DNA from: Nocardioides sp. AX2bis | GTDB lineage: Bacteria > Actinomycetota > Actinomycetes > Propionibacteriales > Nocardioidaceae | Length of the DNA stretch: 64,000 bases | Direction: 5' to 3' | Assembly (NCBI RefSeq): GCF_902506435.1 | Contig: NZ_LR733215.1 | Span: forward strand, 1,759,467 to 1,823,466 | Shown: piece after piece, positions 44,954 through 53,533 of the stretch | How the letters are laid out: every line of letters starts with the position of its first letter | Position numbering within the stretch: position 1 is the first letter of the stretch | Position numbers and translations under genes: made by a program | Notes under the pieces: model-generated | Database searches by the model: none | The model's input: only the letters and a program-made list of their open reading frames with translations | What the model was told of the DNA's origin: nothing

Positions 44954-46422
44954 CCGGGCTGGTCGGCGACGTCGTCCTCACCGGACGCCCGCGCACCCCC
45001 GCCGCCGTCGACCCCGAGGCGTACGTCGTCGTGCCCGCCGCCGGCGCCGACCTCGCCGCCTACCGCCGGCTGCGCCACGACGTGTTCGTGGCCGAGCAGG
45101 GCCTCTTCGCCACGACCGACGCGGACGACGTCGACGACGACCCCCGCACCCGCGTGCTCGTCGCCCGCTCCCCGGACGGCGACGTGCTCGGCGGGGTCCG
45201 GGTCCACCCCGCGCACCACCCTGCGGTCGCCCCGGGACGCGACCCGGGATGGTGGCGGGGCTCGCGCCTGGTCGTCGCCCCCGGCGCCCGCCTCGGGCTG
45301 GGGGTCGGTGCCTCCCTCGTGCGCGCGGCCTGCGCCGAGGCCGAGTCGGCCGGGGCCCTGCGCTTCGACGCCACCGTGCAGGCGCAGAACGAGGTGCTGT
45401 TCCGCCGCCTCGGCTGGCAGGTCCGCGGCCACACCCACCTGCACGGCCACCCCCACGTCGAGGTCGACTGGCCGGTCGCCCGGGTGCAGCGGCTGGTGGC
45501 CTCGACCAAGGCCGCGCTCGGCGGGCTGCTCGACGGCCTCGTCGCGAGCCCGGCCGGGTTCCTCGGCGACGACGCCTCACCGGTGCCCGGCAGCGACCTG
45601 GTGGCCGCCTGCGACGCGATCCTGCCCGCGATGGTCGAGCGCGACCCGGAGTGGGCCGGCTGGTGCGCGGTCCTGGTCAACGTCAACGACCTCTGCGCGA
45701 TGGGCGCCACGCCCGTCGGGCTGCTCGACGCCGTCGCCGGGCGCGACGCCTCCTTCACCCGCCGCATCCTGCGCGGGCTCGGCGAGGCCTCCCGCGCCTG
45801 GGGCGTGCCGGTCCTCGGGGGGCACACCCAGACCGGTGTCCCCGCCGCCCTCTCGGTCACCGCGCTGGGCCGCGTCGCCTCGCCCGTCCCCGGCGCCGGC
45901 GGTCGCCCCGGCCACGCGGTGCGGGTCACCGCCGACCTCGGCGGCGGCTGGCGACCGGGCTACACCGGCGCCCAGTGGGACTCCTCCTCCCACCGCACGT
46001 CCGCCGAGCTGCAGTCGCTGGCCGGGGTCGTCCCGACCTTGGCCCCGGCCGCCGCCAAGGACGTCTCCATGGCCGGTCTCGTCGGCACGGTGGGCATGCT
46101 CGCCGAGGCCGGCGGCTGCCGCGCCGTGCTCGACGTCGCCGACGTCCCCGCCCCGGCCGACGCCGCGGCCGGCGACTGGCTGACCTGCTTCCCCGGCTTC
46201 GCCGTCGTCACCACCGACGCCCCGTCCCGCACGCCCGGCGCGCCCGGCGACGCCCTCCCCGGCTTCCTCACCTCCGCGACCTGCGGCGCGCTCGAGGCCG
46301 GTACGGGCGTCGGCCTGCGCTGGCCCGACGGCGTGGTCACCGAGGCCGTGGCCGCCGGGGTCACCGGGCTCGGCGCGGCCGGCCGTACGACCCTCCACCC
46401 CCATCGAGAGGACCACCGATGA
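44950..46422 (+). CDS. GNAT acetyltransferase-AIR synthase-like fusion (MSMEG_0567 / Sll0786-Sll0787)
   Basis: 490 residues from the GTG at 44950, overlapping the previous stop. The N-terminal GNAT domain (about 1-175; YRRLRHDVFVAEQGLF, RLVVAPGARLGLGVGASLV) corresponds to Sll0786. The C-terminal PurM-like domain (about 195-490; GDDASPVPG, VNVNDLCAMGATPVGLLDAV, AAKDVSMAGLVGTVGML) corresponds to Sll0787 and the AIR-synthase ATP-binding superfamily. In Synechocystis these are two genes; fusion is usual in mycobacterial-type clusters. It probably activates and acylates a pathway intermediate; substrates unknown. Confidence 0.92.
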   Translation: MTGLVGDVVLTGRPRTPAAVDPEAYVVVPAAGADLAAYRRLRHDVFVAEQGLFATTDADDVDDDPRTRVLVARSPDGDVLGGVRVHPAHHPAVAPGRDPGWWRGSRLVVAPGARLGLGVGASLVRAACAEAESAGALRFDATVQAQNEVLFRRLGWQVRGHTHLHGHPHVEVDWPVARVQRLVASTKAALGGLLDGLVASPAGFLGDDASPVPGSDLVAACDAILPAMVERDPEWAGWCAVLVNVNDLCAMGATPVGLLDAVAGRDASFTRRILRGLGEASRAWGVPVLGGHTQTGVPAALSVTALGRVASPVPGAGGRPGHAVRVTADLGGGWRPGYTGAQWDSSSHRTSAELQSLAGVVPTLAPAAAKDVSMAGLVGTVGMLAEAGGCRAVLDVADVPAPADAAAGDWLTCFPGFAVVTTDAPSRTPGAPGDALPGFLTSATCGALEAGTGVGLRWPDGVVTEAVAAGVTGLGAAGRTTLHPHREDHR

Positions 46423-47285
46423 GCACCAGCGTGGCGGCTGTCGCCGCCGGTTTCAGCCGGGACCTGGAGGCCGACCTGGCCCAGGTCGAGACCCTCACCG
46501 CCCAGGCCAGGGCACGCGGGGTGTCCGTCCTGGCGCTGCCCGAGGCCTGCCTCGGCGGCTACCTCTCGGCCCTGGGGCGGGGCCGCGACGGCACCCACGA
46601 TGAGGCGCCCGACTCGCTGCCCCCGGTCCTCGAGCTCGACGGACCCGAGCTGCGGCGCGTCGCCGCGGCCGCGCGGGAGATGACGCTGGTGGTCGGGTTC
46701 TGCGAGGCGGACGGGCCCCGGCGCTACAACAGCGCCGCCGTCGTCAGCGGCGAGGGCGTGCTCGGGGTGCACCGCAAGGTCCACCAGCCGCTGGGGGAGG
46801 ACCTGCACTACGAGGCTGGGGAGGACCTGCGCGCCTTCGACACGCCGGCCGGCCGGGTCGGGGCCCTGATCTGCTACGACAAGGCGTTCCCCGAGTCGGC
46901 CCGCGCCCTGGCCCTCGACGGCGCCGGGATCATCGCCTGCATCTCGGCCTGGCCGGCCTCGCGCACCGCCACCGCCGGCTCGATCGTCGAGGACCGGTGG
47001 ACCCACCGCTTCAACATCTTCGACCAGGCCCGCGCCCTGGAGAACCAGGTCGTGTGGCTGGCCTCCAACCAGGCCGGCACGTTCGGCTCGCTGCGCTTCG
47101 TCTCCCACGCCAAGGTCGTCGGCCCGGGCGGGGACGTGCTCGCCTCCACGGGCGCCGACGCCGGGATGGCCGTGGCCACCCTGGACGTCGACGACGTCCT
47201 CGGCACCGCGCGCCGCTCGATGTTCCACCTCGGCGACCGCCGCCCGGAGCTCTACGACTACGACCGGGTGGCCGCGCATGCCTGA
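46419..47285 (+). CDS. Nitrilase-superfamily carbon-nitrogen hydrolase (Nit1 cluster, catalytic triad intact)
   Basis: 288 residues from the ATG overlapping the previous stop. The nitrilase triad is complete: Glu42 in LALPEACLGGY, Lys120 in VHRKVHQP and Cys152 in GALICYDKAFPES. Shorter than Synechocystis Nit6803 (about 346), so closer to the amidase/CN-hydrolase type found in MSMEG-like clusters. Likely hydrolyses a nitrile, cyanide-derived group or amide of the cluster's metabolite; Nit1C clusters have been linked to cyanide assimilation in pseudomonads. An inactive-looking paralogue lies three genes downstream. Confidence 0.92.
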   Translation: MSTSVAAVAAGFSRDLEADLAQVETLTAQARARGVSVLALPEACLGGYLSALGRGRDGTHDEAPDSLPPVLELDGPELRRVAAAAREMTLVVGFCEADGPRRYNSAAVVSGEGVLGVHRKVHQPLGEDLHYEAGEDLRAFDTPAGRVGALICYDKAFPESARALALDGAGIIACISAWPASRTATAGSIVEDRWTHRFNIFDQARALENQVVWLASNQAGTFGSLRFVSHAKVVGPGGDVLASTGADAGMAVATLDVDDVLGTARRSMFHLGDRRPELYDYDRVAAHA

Positions 47286-47580
47286 GATGAGCTTCGCCGT
47301 CCGCTGGCCCGACGGCCGGGTGGAGGAGTGCTACTCGCCGTCGCTGGTGGTGCACGACCACCTCGCCGCGGGCGCGACCTACACCGTCACCGAGCTGACC
47401 GACCGTGCCGCCCGCGCGATGGCCACCGCCAGCGACCGGGTCCGCGAGCGGTACGGGTTCGCCTGCACGTCCGCGGCCGCCACCACCGCCCAGGTCCGTC
47501 GTTCCGCCGCGGCCTACGACCCCACCGCCCTCGTCGAGGTGGTCGCGATGTGGCCACCGCTCCCGGAGGAGACCCGATGA
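47278..47580 (+). CDS. MSMEG_0570 family nitrogen starvation response protein
   Basis: 100 residues from the ATG at 47278, overlapping the nitrilase end by 8 nt. Typical family start FAVRWPDGRVEECYSPSLVV and mid-region AGATYTVTELTDRAARAM, ending in MWPPLPEETR. Small soluble protein of unknown function found only in Nit1-type clusters. Its stop overlaps the flavoprotein start by 4 nt. Confidence 0.92.
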   Translation: MPEMSFAVRWPDGRVEECYSPSLVVHDHLAAGATYTVTELTDRAARAMATASDRVRERYGFACTSAAATTAQVRRSAAAYDPTALVEVVAMWPPLPEETR

Positions 47581-48890
47581 CCCCGTCCCACCAGACCGGC
47601 CCGTCCGACCGGACCGGCCCGACCGAGCACCACGAGGTCGTCGTCGTCGGCGGTGGCCAGGCGGGGCTGTCCACCAGCTGGTGCCTGACCCGCGACGGCG
47701 TCGACCACGTCGTGCTCGAGGCCCGCACCCTGACGCACGAGTGGACCGACAGCCGCTGGGACTCCTTCACCCTGGTCACGCCCAACTGGCAGTGCCGGCT
47801 GCCGGGCTACGCCTACGACGGCCCCGACCCCGACGGCTTCATGACCCGCGAGGAGGTCGTGGCCTGGCTGGCCGGCTACCCCGCCACCTTCGGCCCGCCG
47901 GTGCGCGAGCACACGGCGGTGACCCGGCTCGCCGAGCGTGACGGCGGCGGGTTCGAGCTCACCGCCCACGGTCCCGACGGCCCGGCGACCATGACCGCCG
48001 ACCACGTCGTGGTGGCCACCGGCGGCTACCACCTGCCGATCGTCCCGCCCTGGGCGCCCGCGCTCGACCCGGCGGTCACCCAGCTGCAGTCGGCGGACTA
48101 CCGCCACCCCGGCCAGCTGCCCGACGGCGCCGTCCTGGTCGTCGGCTCCGGGCAGTCCGGCGCCCAGATCGCCGAGGACCTCCACCTCGCCGGCCGCCAG
48201 GTCCACCTCGCGGTCGGCGACGCGCCCCGGGTGGCGCGCCGCTACCGCGGCCGCGACGTCATGACCTGGCTCTGCGACATGGGGCTCTACGACACCCCGG
48301 TCGCCTCCTACCCCGGCGGCTCCGCCGCGCGGGAGAAGACCAACCACTACGTCACCGGCCGCGACGGTGGCCGCGACATCGACCTCCGCGCGTTCGCCGC
48401 CGACGGGATGCGCCTCTACGGCCTGCTCGAGGGCGGCGAGGACACCCAGGTCCGCTTCCTGCCCACGCTCACCGCGGCGCTCGACGCGGCCGACGCGACG
48501 TACCGCTCCATCAACCGCGACGTCGACCGGTTCGTCGAGCGGGAGGGCCTCGACGCGCCCCCGGCCTCCTCCTACGAGCCCGTCTGGGCGCCGGAGGAGG
48601 ACCCGGCCGTCCTCGACCTGGTGGCCGAGGGCGTCACCAGCATCGTGTGGGCCATCGGCTACCGCGCCGACTACCGCTGGGTGGACGTCGGCGTCTTCGC
48701 CGGCAACGGCCGCCCCGCCCACACCCGCGGCGTCACCGCCGTGCCCGGCCTCTACTTCCTCGGCCTGCCCTGGCTGCACACGTGGGGCTCGGGGCGGTTC
48801 TTGGGCATCGCCGCGGACGCCGAGCACGTCGTCTCCTGCATCACCGGGTCCCGCCGTACGGCCGCGCCCGCGACGGCCCGGGTCGGCTGA
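47577..48890 (+). CDS. MSMEG_0569 family flavin-dependent oxidoreductase
   Basis: 437 residues from the ATG at 47577. Two Rossmann motifs mark an FMO-like two-dinucleotide-binding flavoprotein: VVVVGGGQAGLSTSW for FAD and VLVVGSGQSGAQIAEDL for NADPH, with HVVVATGGYHLP between and a C-terminal GLPWLHTWGSGRFLGI. It resembles Baeyer-Villiger/N-hydroxylating monooxygenases and probably oxidises an N- or C-centre of the cluster's metabolite using O2 and NADPH. Substrate unknown. Followed 3 nt later by the second nitrilase homologue. Confidence 0.93.
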   Translation: MTPSHQTGPSDRTGPTEHHEVVVVGGGQAGLSTSWCLTRDGVDHVVLEARTLTHEWTDSRWDSFTLVTPNWQCRLPGYAYDGPDPDGFMTREEVVAWLAGYPATFGPPVREHTAVTRLAERDGGGFELTAHGPDGPATMTADHVVVATGGYHLPIVPPWAPALDPAVTQLQSADYRHPGQLPDGAVLVVGSGQSGAQIAEDLHLAGRQVHLAVGDAPRVARRYRGRDVMTWLCDMGLYDTPVASYPGGSAAREKTNHYVTGRDGGRDIDLRAFAADGMRLYGLLEGGEDTQVRFLPTLTAALDAADATYRSINRDVDRFVEREGLDAPPASSYEPVWAPEEDPAVLDLVAEGVTSIVWAIGYRADYRWVDVGVFAGNGRPAHTRGVTAVPGLYFLGLPWLHTWGSGRFLGIAADAEHVVSCITGSRRTAAPATARVG

Positions 48891-48893
48891 GAC

Positions 48894-49754
48894 GTGCCCG
48901 CGCTCCGGATCGGCGCGGTCGCGGGCCACTTCGGGAGGGACGTGGGCAGGGCCCTGGACAAGGTGGAGGGCGTCGTCGGCGCCGCCCGCCAGGCCGGGGT
49001 CGGGCTGCTGGTCCTGCCCGACGCCACGCTCGGCGGCTACCTCTCGGACCTGCGCCGGCCCGACCCCGACTCGCTGCCGCCCGGTCTGTCCGAGGACGGC
49101 CCGGAGGTGGCCCGGGTGCGCGCCGCCGCCCGCGACATGGTGGTCTGCCTGGGGTACGCCGAGGAGGTCCCCGTCGGCGACCGGACCCTGCTCTACAACG
49201 CCGCGGTGTGCGTGCACGGCGACGGCGTCCTGGGCCGGCACCGCAAGGTCCACCAGCCGGCCGGCGAGGCGCTCGTCTACGCCGCCGGCGACACCTTCCG
49301 CGCCTTCGACACCCCGGTCGGCCGGCTCGGGATGCTCATCGACTACGACAAGACCTTCCCCGAGACCGCGCGCACCCTGGCCCTCGGCGGAGCGGAGACC
49401 GTCGCCTGCCTGTCCGCGTGGCCGGCCTCGGTCACCGACCGCGCCTCGAGGCTCCCGCGCGATCGCCAGGCCCGGCTCTTCGACCTGTACGACCAGGCCC
49501 GCGCCGCGGAGAACCAGGTCGTGTGGGCGTCGTCGAACCAGACCGGCGTGACGGGCGGGCTGCGGTTCCTCGGCCAGGCCAAGGTGGTCGGTCCGGGCGG
49601 TGACGTCCTGGCCCGGACCGGGGCCAAGGGCGGCCTGGCCGTCGCCGAGGTCGATGTCGCCGCCGAGGTCGCGCGCGCCCGCCGCGTGCTGCACCACCTC
49701 GACGAGCTCGTGCCCGCCGCCTACCGCGCGTCGGCAGCGGAGGTGCGCCCGTGA
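48894..49754 (+). CDS. Nitrilase-superfamily pseudoenzyme (catalytic Cys and Glu replaced)
   Basis: 286 residues from GTG. Close paralogue of the intact enzyme at 46419 (shared HRKVHQP, LRAFDTP-type and SAWPAS segments), but two triad residues differ: Glu42 is Asp43 (LVLPDATLGGYL) and Cys152 is Asp150 (GMLIDYDKTFPET; codon GAC at 49341-49343). Lys118 remains. Without the Cys nucleophile normal nitrilase/amidase chemistry is not possible, so it may be a structural partner, a substrate-binding regulator or an enzyme with new chemistry. The frame is undisturbed and translationally coupled to the next gene, arguing against decay. Confidence 0.9.
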   Translation: MPALRIGAVAGHFGRDVGRALDKVEGVVGAARQAGVGLLVLPDATLGGYLSDLRRPDPDSLPPGLSEDGPEVARVRAAARDMVVCLGYAEEVPVGDRTLLYNAAVCVHGDGVLGRHRKVHQPAGEALVYAAGDTFRAFDTPVGRLGMLIDYDKTFPETARTLALGGAETVACLSAWPASVTDRASRLPRDRQARLFDLYDQARAAENQVVWASSNQTGVTGGLRFLGQAKVVGPGGDVLARTGAKGGLAVAEVDVAAEVARARRVLHHLDELVPAAYRASAAEVRP

Positions 49755-50887
49755 TCGTCTCCGGCCCGGCCGTCGGCACCACACCGCCCCGGGTGGCCCT
49801 GCTGACCTACTCCACCCGCCCCCGCGGCGGGGTCGTCCACACGCTCGCGCTGGCCGAGGCGCTGGTCGCGCTCGGCGTCCGCGTCGACGTGTGGACCCTG
49901 GCCCGCGGCGGTGACGCCGCGTTCTTCCGCCCGGTCGACCCGAGGGTCGGCGTCCGCGCCGTGCCCTTCCCCGAGGTCGCCGACGAGACGGTGGGGGAGC
50001 GGATCGTGCGATCGATCGCCGTCCTCGGCGACGTCTTCGACGCGGCGCGGGAGGCGTACGACGTGGTGCACGCCCAGGACTGCATCTCGGCCAACGCCGC
50101 GCTGCCCTGCGTCCGCACGGTGCACCACCTCGACACCTTCACCACCCCCGAGCTGGCCGCCTGCCACGACCGCGCCGTCGCGGCGCCGAGCGACCTGGTC
50201 TGCGTGTCGGCCGCGGTGGCCGGCGAGGTGCGCGACGGGTGGGGCCGCGTGGCCACCGTCATCCCCAACGGCGTCGACGCCGCCCGGTTCGCGGCCGGGG
50301 CCCAGGACGCCGCCGGCCGGTCGCGGTGGGCCGACCGGCTCGGTCGCTACGTCCTGGCCCTCGGCGGCATCGAGCCGCGCAAGGCCAGCCTCGACCTGCT
50401 CGAGGTGTACGCCGCGCTGCCGCCCGACCTGCGCGCCACGCGCCGGCTCGTCCTCGGTGGCGGCGAGACGCTCTTCGACTACCGCGACTACCGCGCGGCC
50501 TTCGACCGGCGCTGTGCCGAGCTCGGCGTCGAGCCGGTCGTCCTCGGCACGCTCGGCGAGGACGAGCTGCCGGCGCTCGTGGCGCAGGCCGACGTGCTGG
50601 CGATGGTCTCGACCAAGGAGGGGTTCGGGCTGGCCGCGATGGAGGCGCTGGCCGCGGGCGTGCCCGTGGTCGCGCGGGACCTCCCGGTGCTGCGCGAGGT
50701 CCTCGGCGACGCCGTCGCCTACGCCGCGGACCCGCCGGGCACCACCGCGGCGCTGACCGGGGTGCTGGCCGGGGTGCTGTCCGCGCCGCCGGACCCGGCG
50801 CCGGGACGCGCGGTGGCGGCGTCCTACACCTGGGACCGCGCGGCGCGCGCGCACCTCGTGCTCTACGAGCGGCTGCTCGGGCGATAA
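49751..50887 (+). CDS. MSMEG_0565 family glycosyltransferase
   Basis: 378 residues from the GTG overlapping the previous stop. GT4-type GT-B fold: VALLTYSTRPRGGVVHTLAL at the N-terminus, a mid IPNGVDAARF, YVLALGGIEPRKASLDLLEV, and the C-terminal donor site EGFGLAAMEALAAGVPVVARD with the conserved E-x7-E pattern. It probably attaches a sugar to the cluster's small-molecule product. Last gene of the Nit1 unit; its TAA stop is part of the dapA -10 hexamer. Confidence 0.92.
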   Translation: MIVSGPAVGTTPPRVALLTYSTRPRGGVVHTLALAEALVALGVRVDVWTLARGGDAAFFRPVDPRVGVRAVPFPEVADETVGERIVRSIAVLGDVFDAAREAYDVVHAQDCISANAALPCVRTVHHLDTFTTPELAACHDRAVAAPSDLVCVSAAVAGEVRDGWGRVATVIPNGVDAARFAAGAQDAAGRSRWADRLGRYVLALGGIEPRKASLDLLEVYAALPPDLRATRRLVLGGGETLFDYRDYRAAFDRRCAELGVEPVVLGTLGEDELPALVAQADVLAMVSTKEGFGLAAMEALAAGVPVVARDLPVLREVLGDAVAYAADPPGTTAALTGVLAGVLSAPPDPAPGRAVAASYTWDRAARAHLVLYERLLGR

Positions 50888-50890
50888 CGT
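50885..50890 (+). promoter_or_regulatory. -10-like hexamer TAACGT of dapA overlapping the glycosyltransferase stop
   Basis: TAACGT starts at the TAA stop codon; 6 nt later comes the dapA ATG at 50897. It separates dapA-rnj transcription from the nitrogen cluster and suggests a leaderless message. Confidence 0.45.
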
Positions 50891-50896
50891 GCCGCC

Positions 50897-51789
50897 ATGA
50901 CCTCCACCCCCGCGGCCCCGTTCGGCAGGGTCCTCACGGCGATGGCCACGGCGTTCGACGCGGACGGCGGGGTCGACCTCGAGGGCACCGCACGGATCGC
51001 GGTGCACCTGGTCGAGCACGGCCACGACGGCGTCGTCGTCTCCGGCACCACGGGGGAGTCCCCGACGACCACGGTCCGCGAGGACGGCGCGATCCTGGCT
51101 GCGGTCAAGGACGCCGTCGGCGACCGTGCCGTGGTGGTCGCCGGCGTCGGCACCAACGACACCGCCCACTCGGTGCAGCTGGCCCGCCAGGCCGCCGAGG
51201 TCGGCGCCGACGGCCTGCTGCTGGTCACGCCGTACTACAACAAGCCCTCGCCGGCCGGGGTGCTGCTGCACTTCCGCAGCGTGGTCGAGGCCACCGACGT
51301 GCCGGTGATGCTCTACGACGTGCCCGGGCGCACCGCCACGACCATCTCGATGGACGTCTACGAGCAGGCGATCGCCTGGGACCCCGTCGTCGCGGTCAAG
51401 GACGCGACCGCCGACCTCGCCCGGGGGCTGCGGCTGCGGCAGCTCGGCTACGCCGTCTACTCCGGCGACGACGCCATGAACCTGGCCTGGCTGGCCCACG
51501 GCGCGGCCGGCGTCGTCAGCGTCGCGGGCCACGTGGTCGGCGAGCAGCTGGCCGAGATGGTGCGCGCCTTCCACGCCGGCGACCCCGCCCGCGCGCTCGA
51601 GCTCCACGCCGCCATGCAGCCCGCGGTCGACGCCGTGATGGGGCCGGCCAACTACGGCGCCACCACCGCCAAGGCCGCGCTCGAGCTGCTCGGCGTCCTG
51701 GACAACCGCCGCGTACGACCCCCGCTGGCCGCCCTCGACGACGACGAGATGTCCGCGCTGCGTGCCGGGCTCGAGGCCGCCGGGGGTGA
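50897..51789 (+). CDS. dapA: 4-hydroxy-tetrahydrodipicolinate synthase with apparent 3' frameshift
   Basis: About 297 residues of normal DapA from ATG: HLVEHGHDGVVVSGTTGESP, VVVAGVGTNDT, LLVTPYYNKPSPAGVL with the active-site Tyr, VMLYDVPGRTATT, AVKDATADL with the Schiff-base Lys and YSGDDAM. It condenses pyruvate and aspartate semialdehyde in lysine/diaminopimelate synthesis. The frame does not stop where it should: at 51782-51786 there are five G; six would give GGG-GGG-TGA, with TGA overlapping the RNase J start. As written the frame runs on to 52687 as an out-of-frame reading of rnj. A sequencing indel, or a -1 slip on the G run, would restore the end shown. Confidence 0.88.
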
Positions 51790-53432
51790 GCGCAGGCGGC
51801 CTCCGTGTCGTCCCGCTGGGCGGCCTGGGCGACATCGGTCGCAACATGACCGTCTTCGAGCACGAGGGACGTCTCCTCCTCGTCGACTGCGGCGTGCTCT
51901 TCCCCGAGGAGCACCAGCCCGGGGTGGACCTGGTCCTGCCCGACTTCTCCTGGATCCGCGACCGCCTCGACGACGTCGAGGCGCTGGTGCTGACGCACGG
52001 CCACGAGGACCACGTCGGCGCGACGCCGTACCTGCTGCGCGAGCGTCCCGACATCCCGCTCGTCGGCTCGCGGCTGACCCTGGCGCTGCTCGAGCCCAAG
52101 CTGCGCGAGCACCGGCTGCGCCAGAGCGTCCAGCACGTCGTCGCCGAGGGCGACACGATCTCCTTCGGCCCCTTCGAGCTCGAGCTGGTCGCGGTGAACC
52201 ACTCGATCCCCGACGCGCTCGCCGTCGCGATCCGCACCACCGCCGGCCTGGTGCTGCACACCGGCGACTTCAAGATGGACCAGCTGCCCCTCGACGGCCG
52301 GCTCACCGACCTGCGCGCCTTCGCGCGGCTGGGGGAGGAGGGCGTCGACCTCTTCCTCACCGACTCCACCAACGCCGAGACCCCGGGCTTCACCACGGCG
52401 GAGACCAGCATCACCCCGGTGCTCGACCAGGTCTTCCAGCAGGCGCAGGGCCGGCTCGTGGTGGCCTGCTTCGCCTCCCACGTCCACCGCGTCCAGCAGG
52501 TCCTCGACGCCGCGGTCGCCCACGGACGCAAGGTCGGCTACGTCGGCCGCTCGATGGTGCGGAACATGGCCATCGCCCGCGACCTGGGCTACCTGCGGGT
52601 CCCCGAGGGCGTGGTCGTCGAGGCCAAGGAGCTCGCCGGCCTCCCGCCGGAGCGTCAGGTGCTGGTCTCCACCGGGTCCCAGGGTGAGCCGATGAGCGCG
52701 CTCAGCCGGATGGCCCAGGGCACCCACCAGCTCGTGCAGGTCGGCGAGGAGGACACGGTGGTGCTGGCCTCCAGCCTGATCCCGGGCAACGAGACGGCGG
52801 TCTACCGGGTGATCAACGGGTTGGCCGGGCTCGGCGCGCGGGTGGTGCACCAGGGCAACGCGCTGGTGCACGTCTCGGGTCACGCCAGTGCCGGCGAGCT
52901 GCTCTACTGCTACAACATCGTCCGCCCGCGCGCCGTCATGCCGGTGCACGGCGAGGTCCGCCACCTGCGCGCCAACGCCGAGCTGGTGCGGCGTGCCGGG
53001 GTCCCCGACGTCGTCGTGGCCGGGGACGGCGTGGTCGTCGACCTGGTCGACGGACGCGTCGACGTCGTGGGCCGGGTGCCCTGCGAGTACGTCTACGTCG
53101 ACGGGTCCTCGGTGGGGCAGGTCACCGAGGCCGACCTCAAGGACCGCCGGATCCTCGGCGAGGAGGGCTTCCTCTCGGTGGTGGTCGTCGTCGACCTGGC
53201 CCGGGCCGCGGTGCTGGCCGAGCCGGAGGTGCACGCGCGGGGCAACGCGCTCCAGCACGTCGACCTCGGCGACGTCCGGGCGGAGGTCGTCGCCGCCCTG
53301 ACCGGGGCGCTCGCGGACGGCACGACGGACGTCCAGCAGCTGCAGCAGGTGCTGCGCCGGACGCTGGGACGGTGGGTCAGCCGCACCCACCGCCGACGTC
53401 CGATGATCGTGCCCGTCGTGGTCGTCGCCTGA
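51786..53432 (+). CDS. rnj: Ribonuclease J
   Basis: 548 residues from the GTG at 51786, placed over the expected dapA stop. Metallo-beta-lactamase/beta-CASP nuclease: VLTHGHEDHVGATPYLL metal-binding motif, LHTGDFKMD, LTDSTNAETPGFT, beta-CASP STGSQGEPMSALSRMA and HVSGHASAGEL, then VMPVHGEVRHLRANAEL and a C-terminal RNase J domain. It performs 5'-3' exo- and endonucleolytic mRNA and rRNA processing. dapA-rnj linkage is conserved in actinobacteria. The ending, RPMIVPVVVVA, is typical. Confidence 0.96.
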   Translation: MSAGGLRVVPLGGLGDIGRNMTVFEHEGRLLLVDCGVLFPEEHQPGVDLVLPDFSWIRDRLDDVEALVLTHGHEDHVGATPYLLRERPDIPLVGSRLTLALLEPKLREHRLRQSVQHVVAEGDTISFGPFELELVAVNHSIPDALAVAIRTTAGLVLHTGDFKMDQLPLDGRLTDLRAFARLGEEGVDLFLTDSTNAETPGFTTAETSITPVLDQVFQQAQGRLVVACFASHVHRVQQVLDAAVAHGRKVGYVGRSMVRNMAIARDLGYLRVPEGVVVEAKELAGLPPERQVLVSTGSQGEPMSALSRMAQGTHQLVQVGEEDTVVLASSLIPGNETAVYRVINGLAGLGARVVHQGNALVHVSGHASAGELLYCYNIVRPRAVMPVHGEVRHLRANAELVRRAGVPDVVVAGDGVVVDLVDGRVDVVGRVPCEYVYVDGSSVGQVTEADLKDRRILGEEGFLSVVVVVDLARAAVLAEPEVHARGNALQHVDLGDVRAEVVAALTGALADGTTDVQQLQQVLRRTLGRWVSRTHRRRPMIVPVVVVA

Positions 53433-53533
53433 CCGGTCGCGCCAAATACCGCCCGCGGCCGCGTCCCGGTGCCTAGACTCCGGTGTGCCACCTGGTCCGT
53501 CGGCGGTCCAGATCACTCTCGGGAGTCCGTTCC

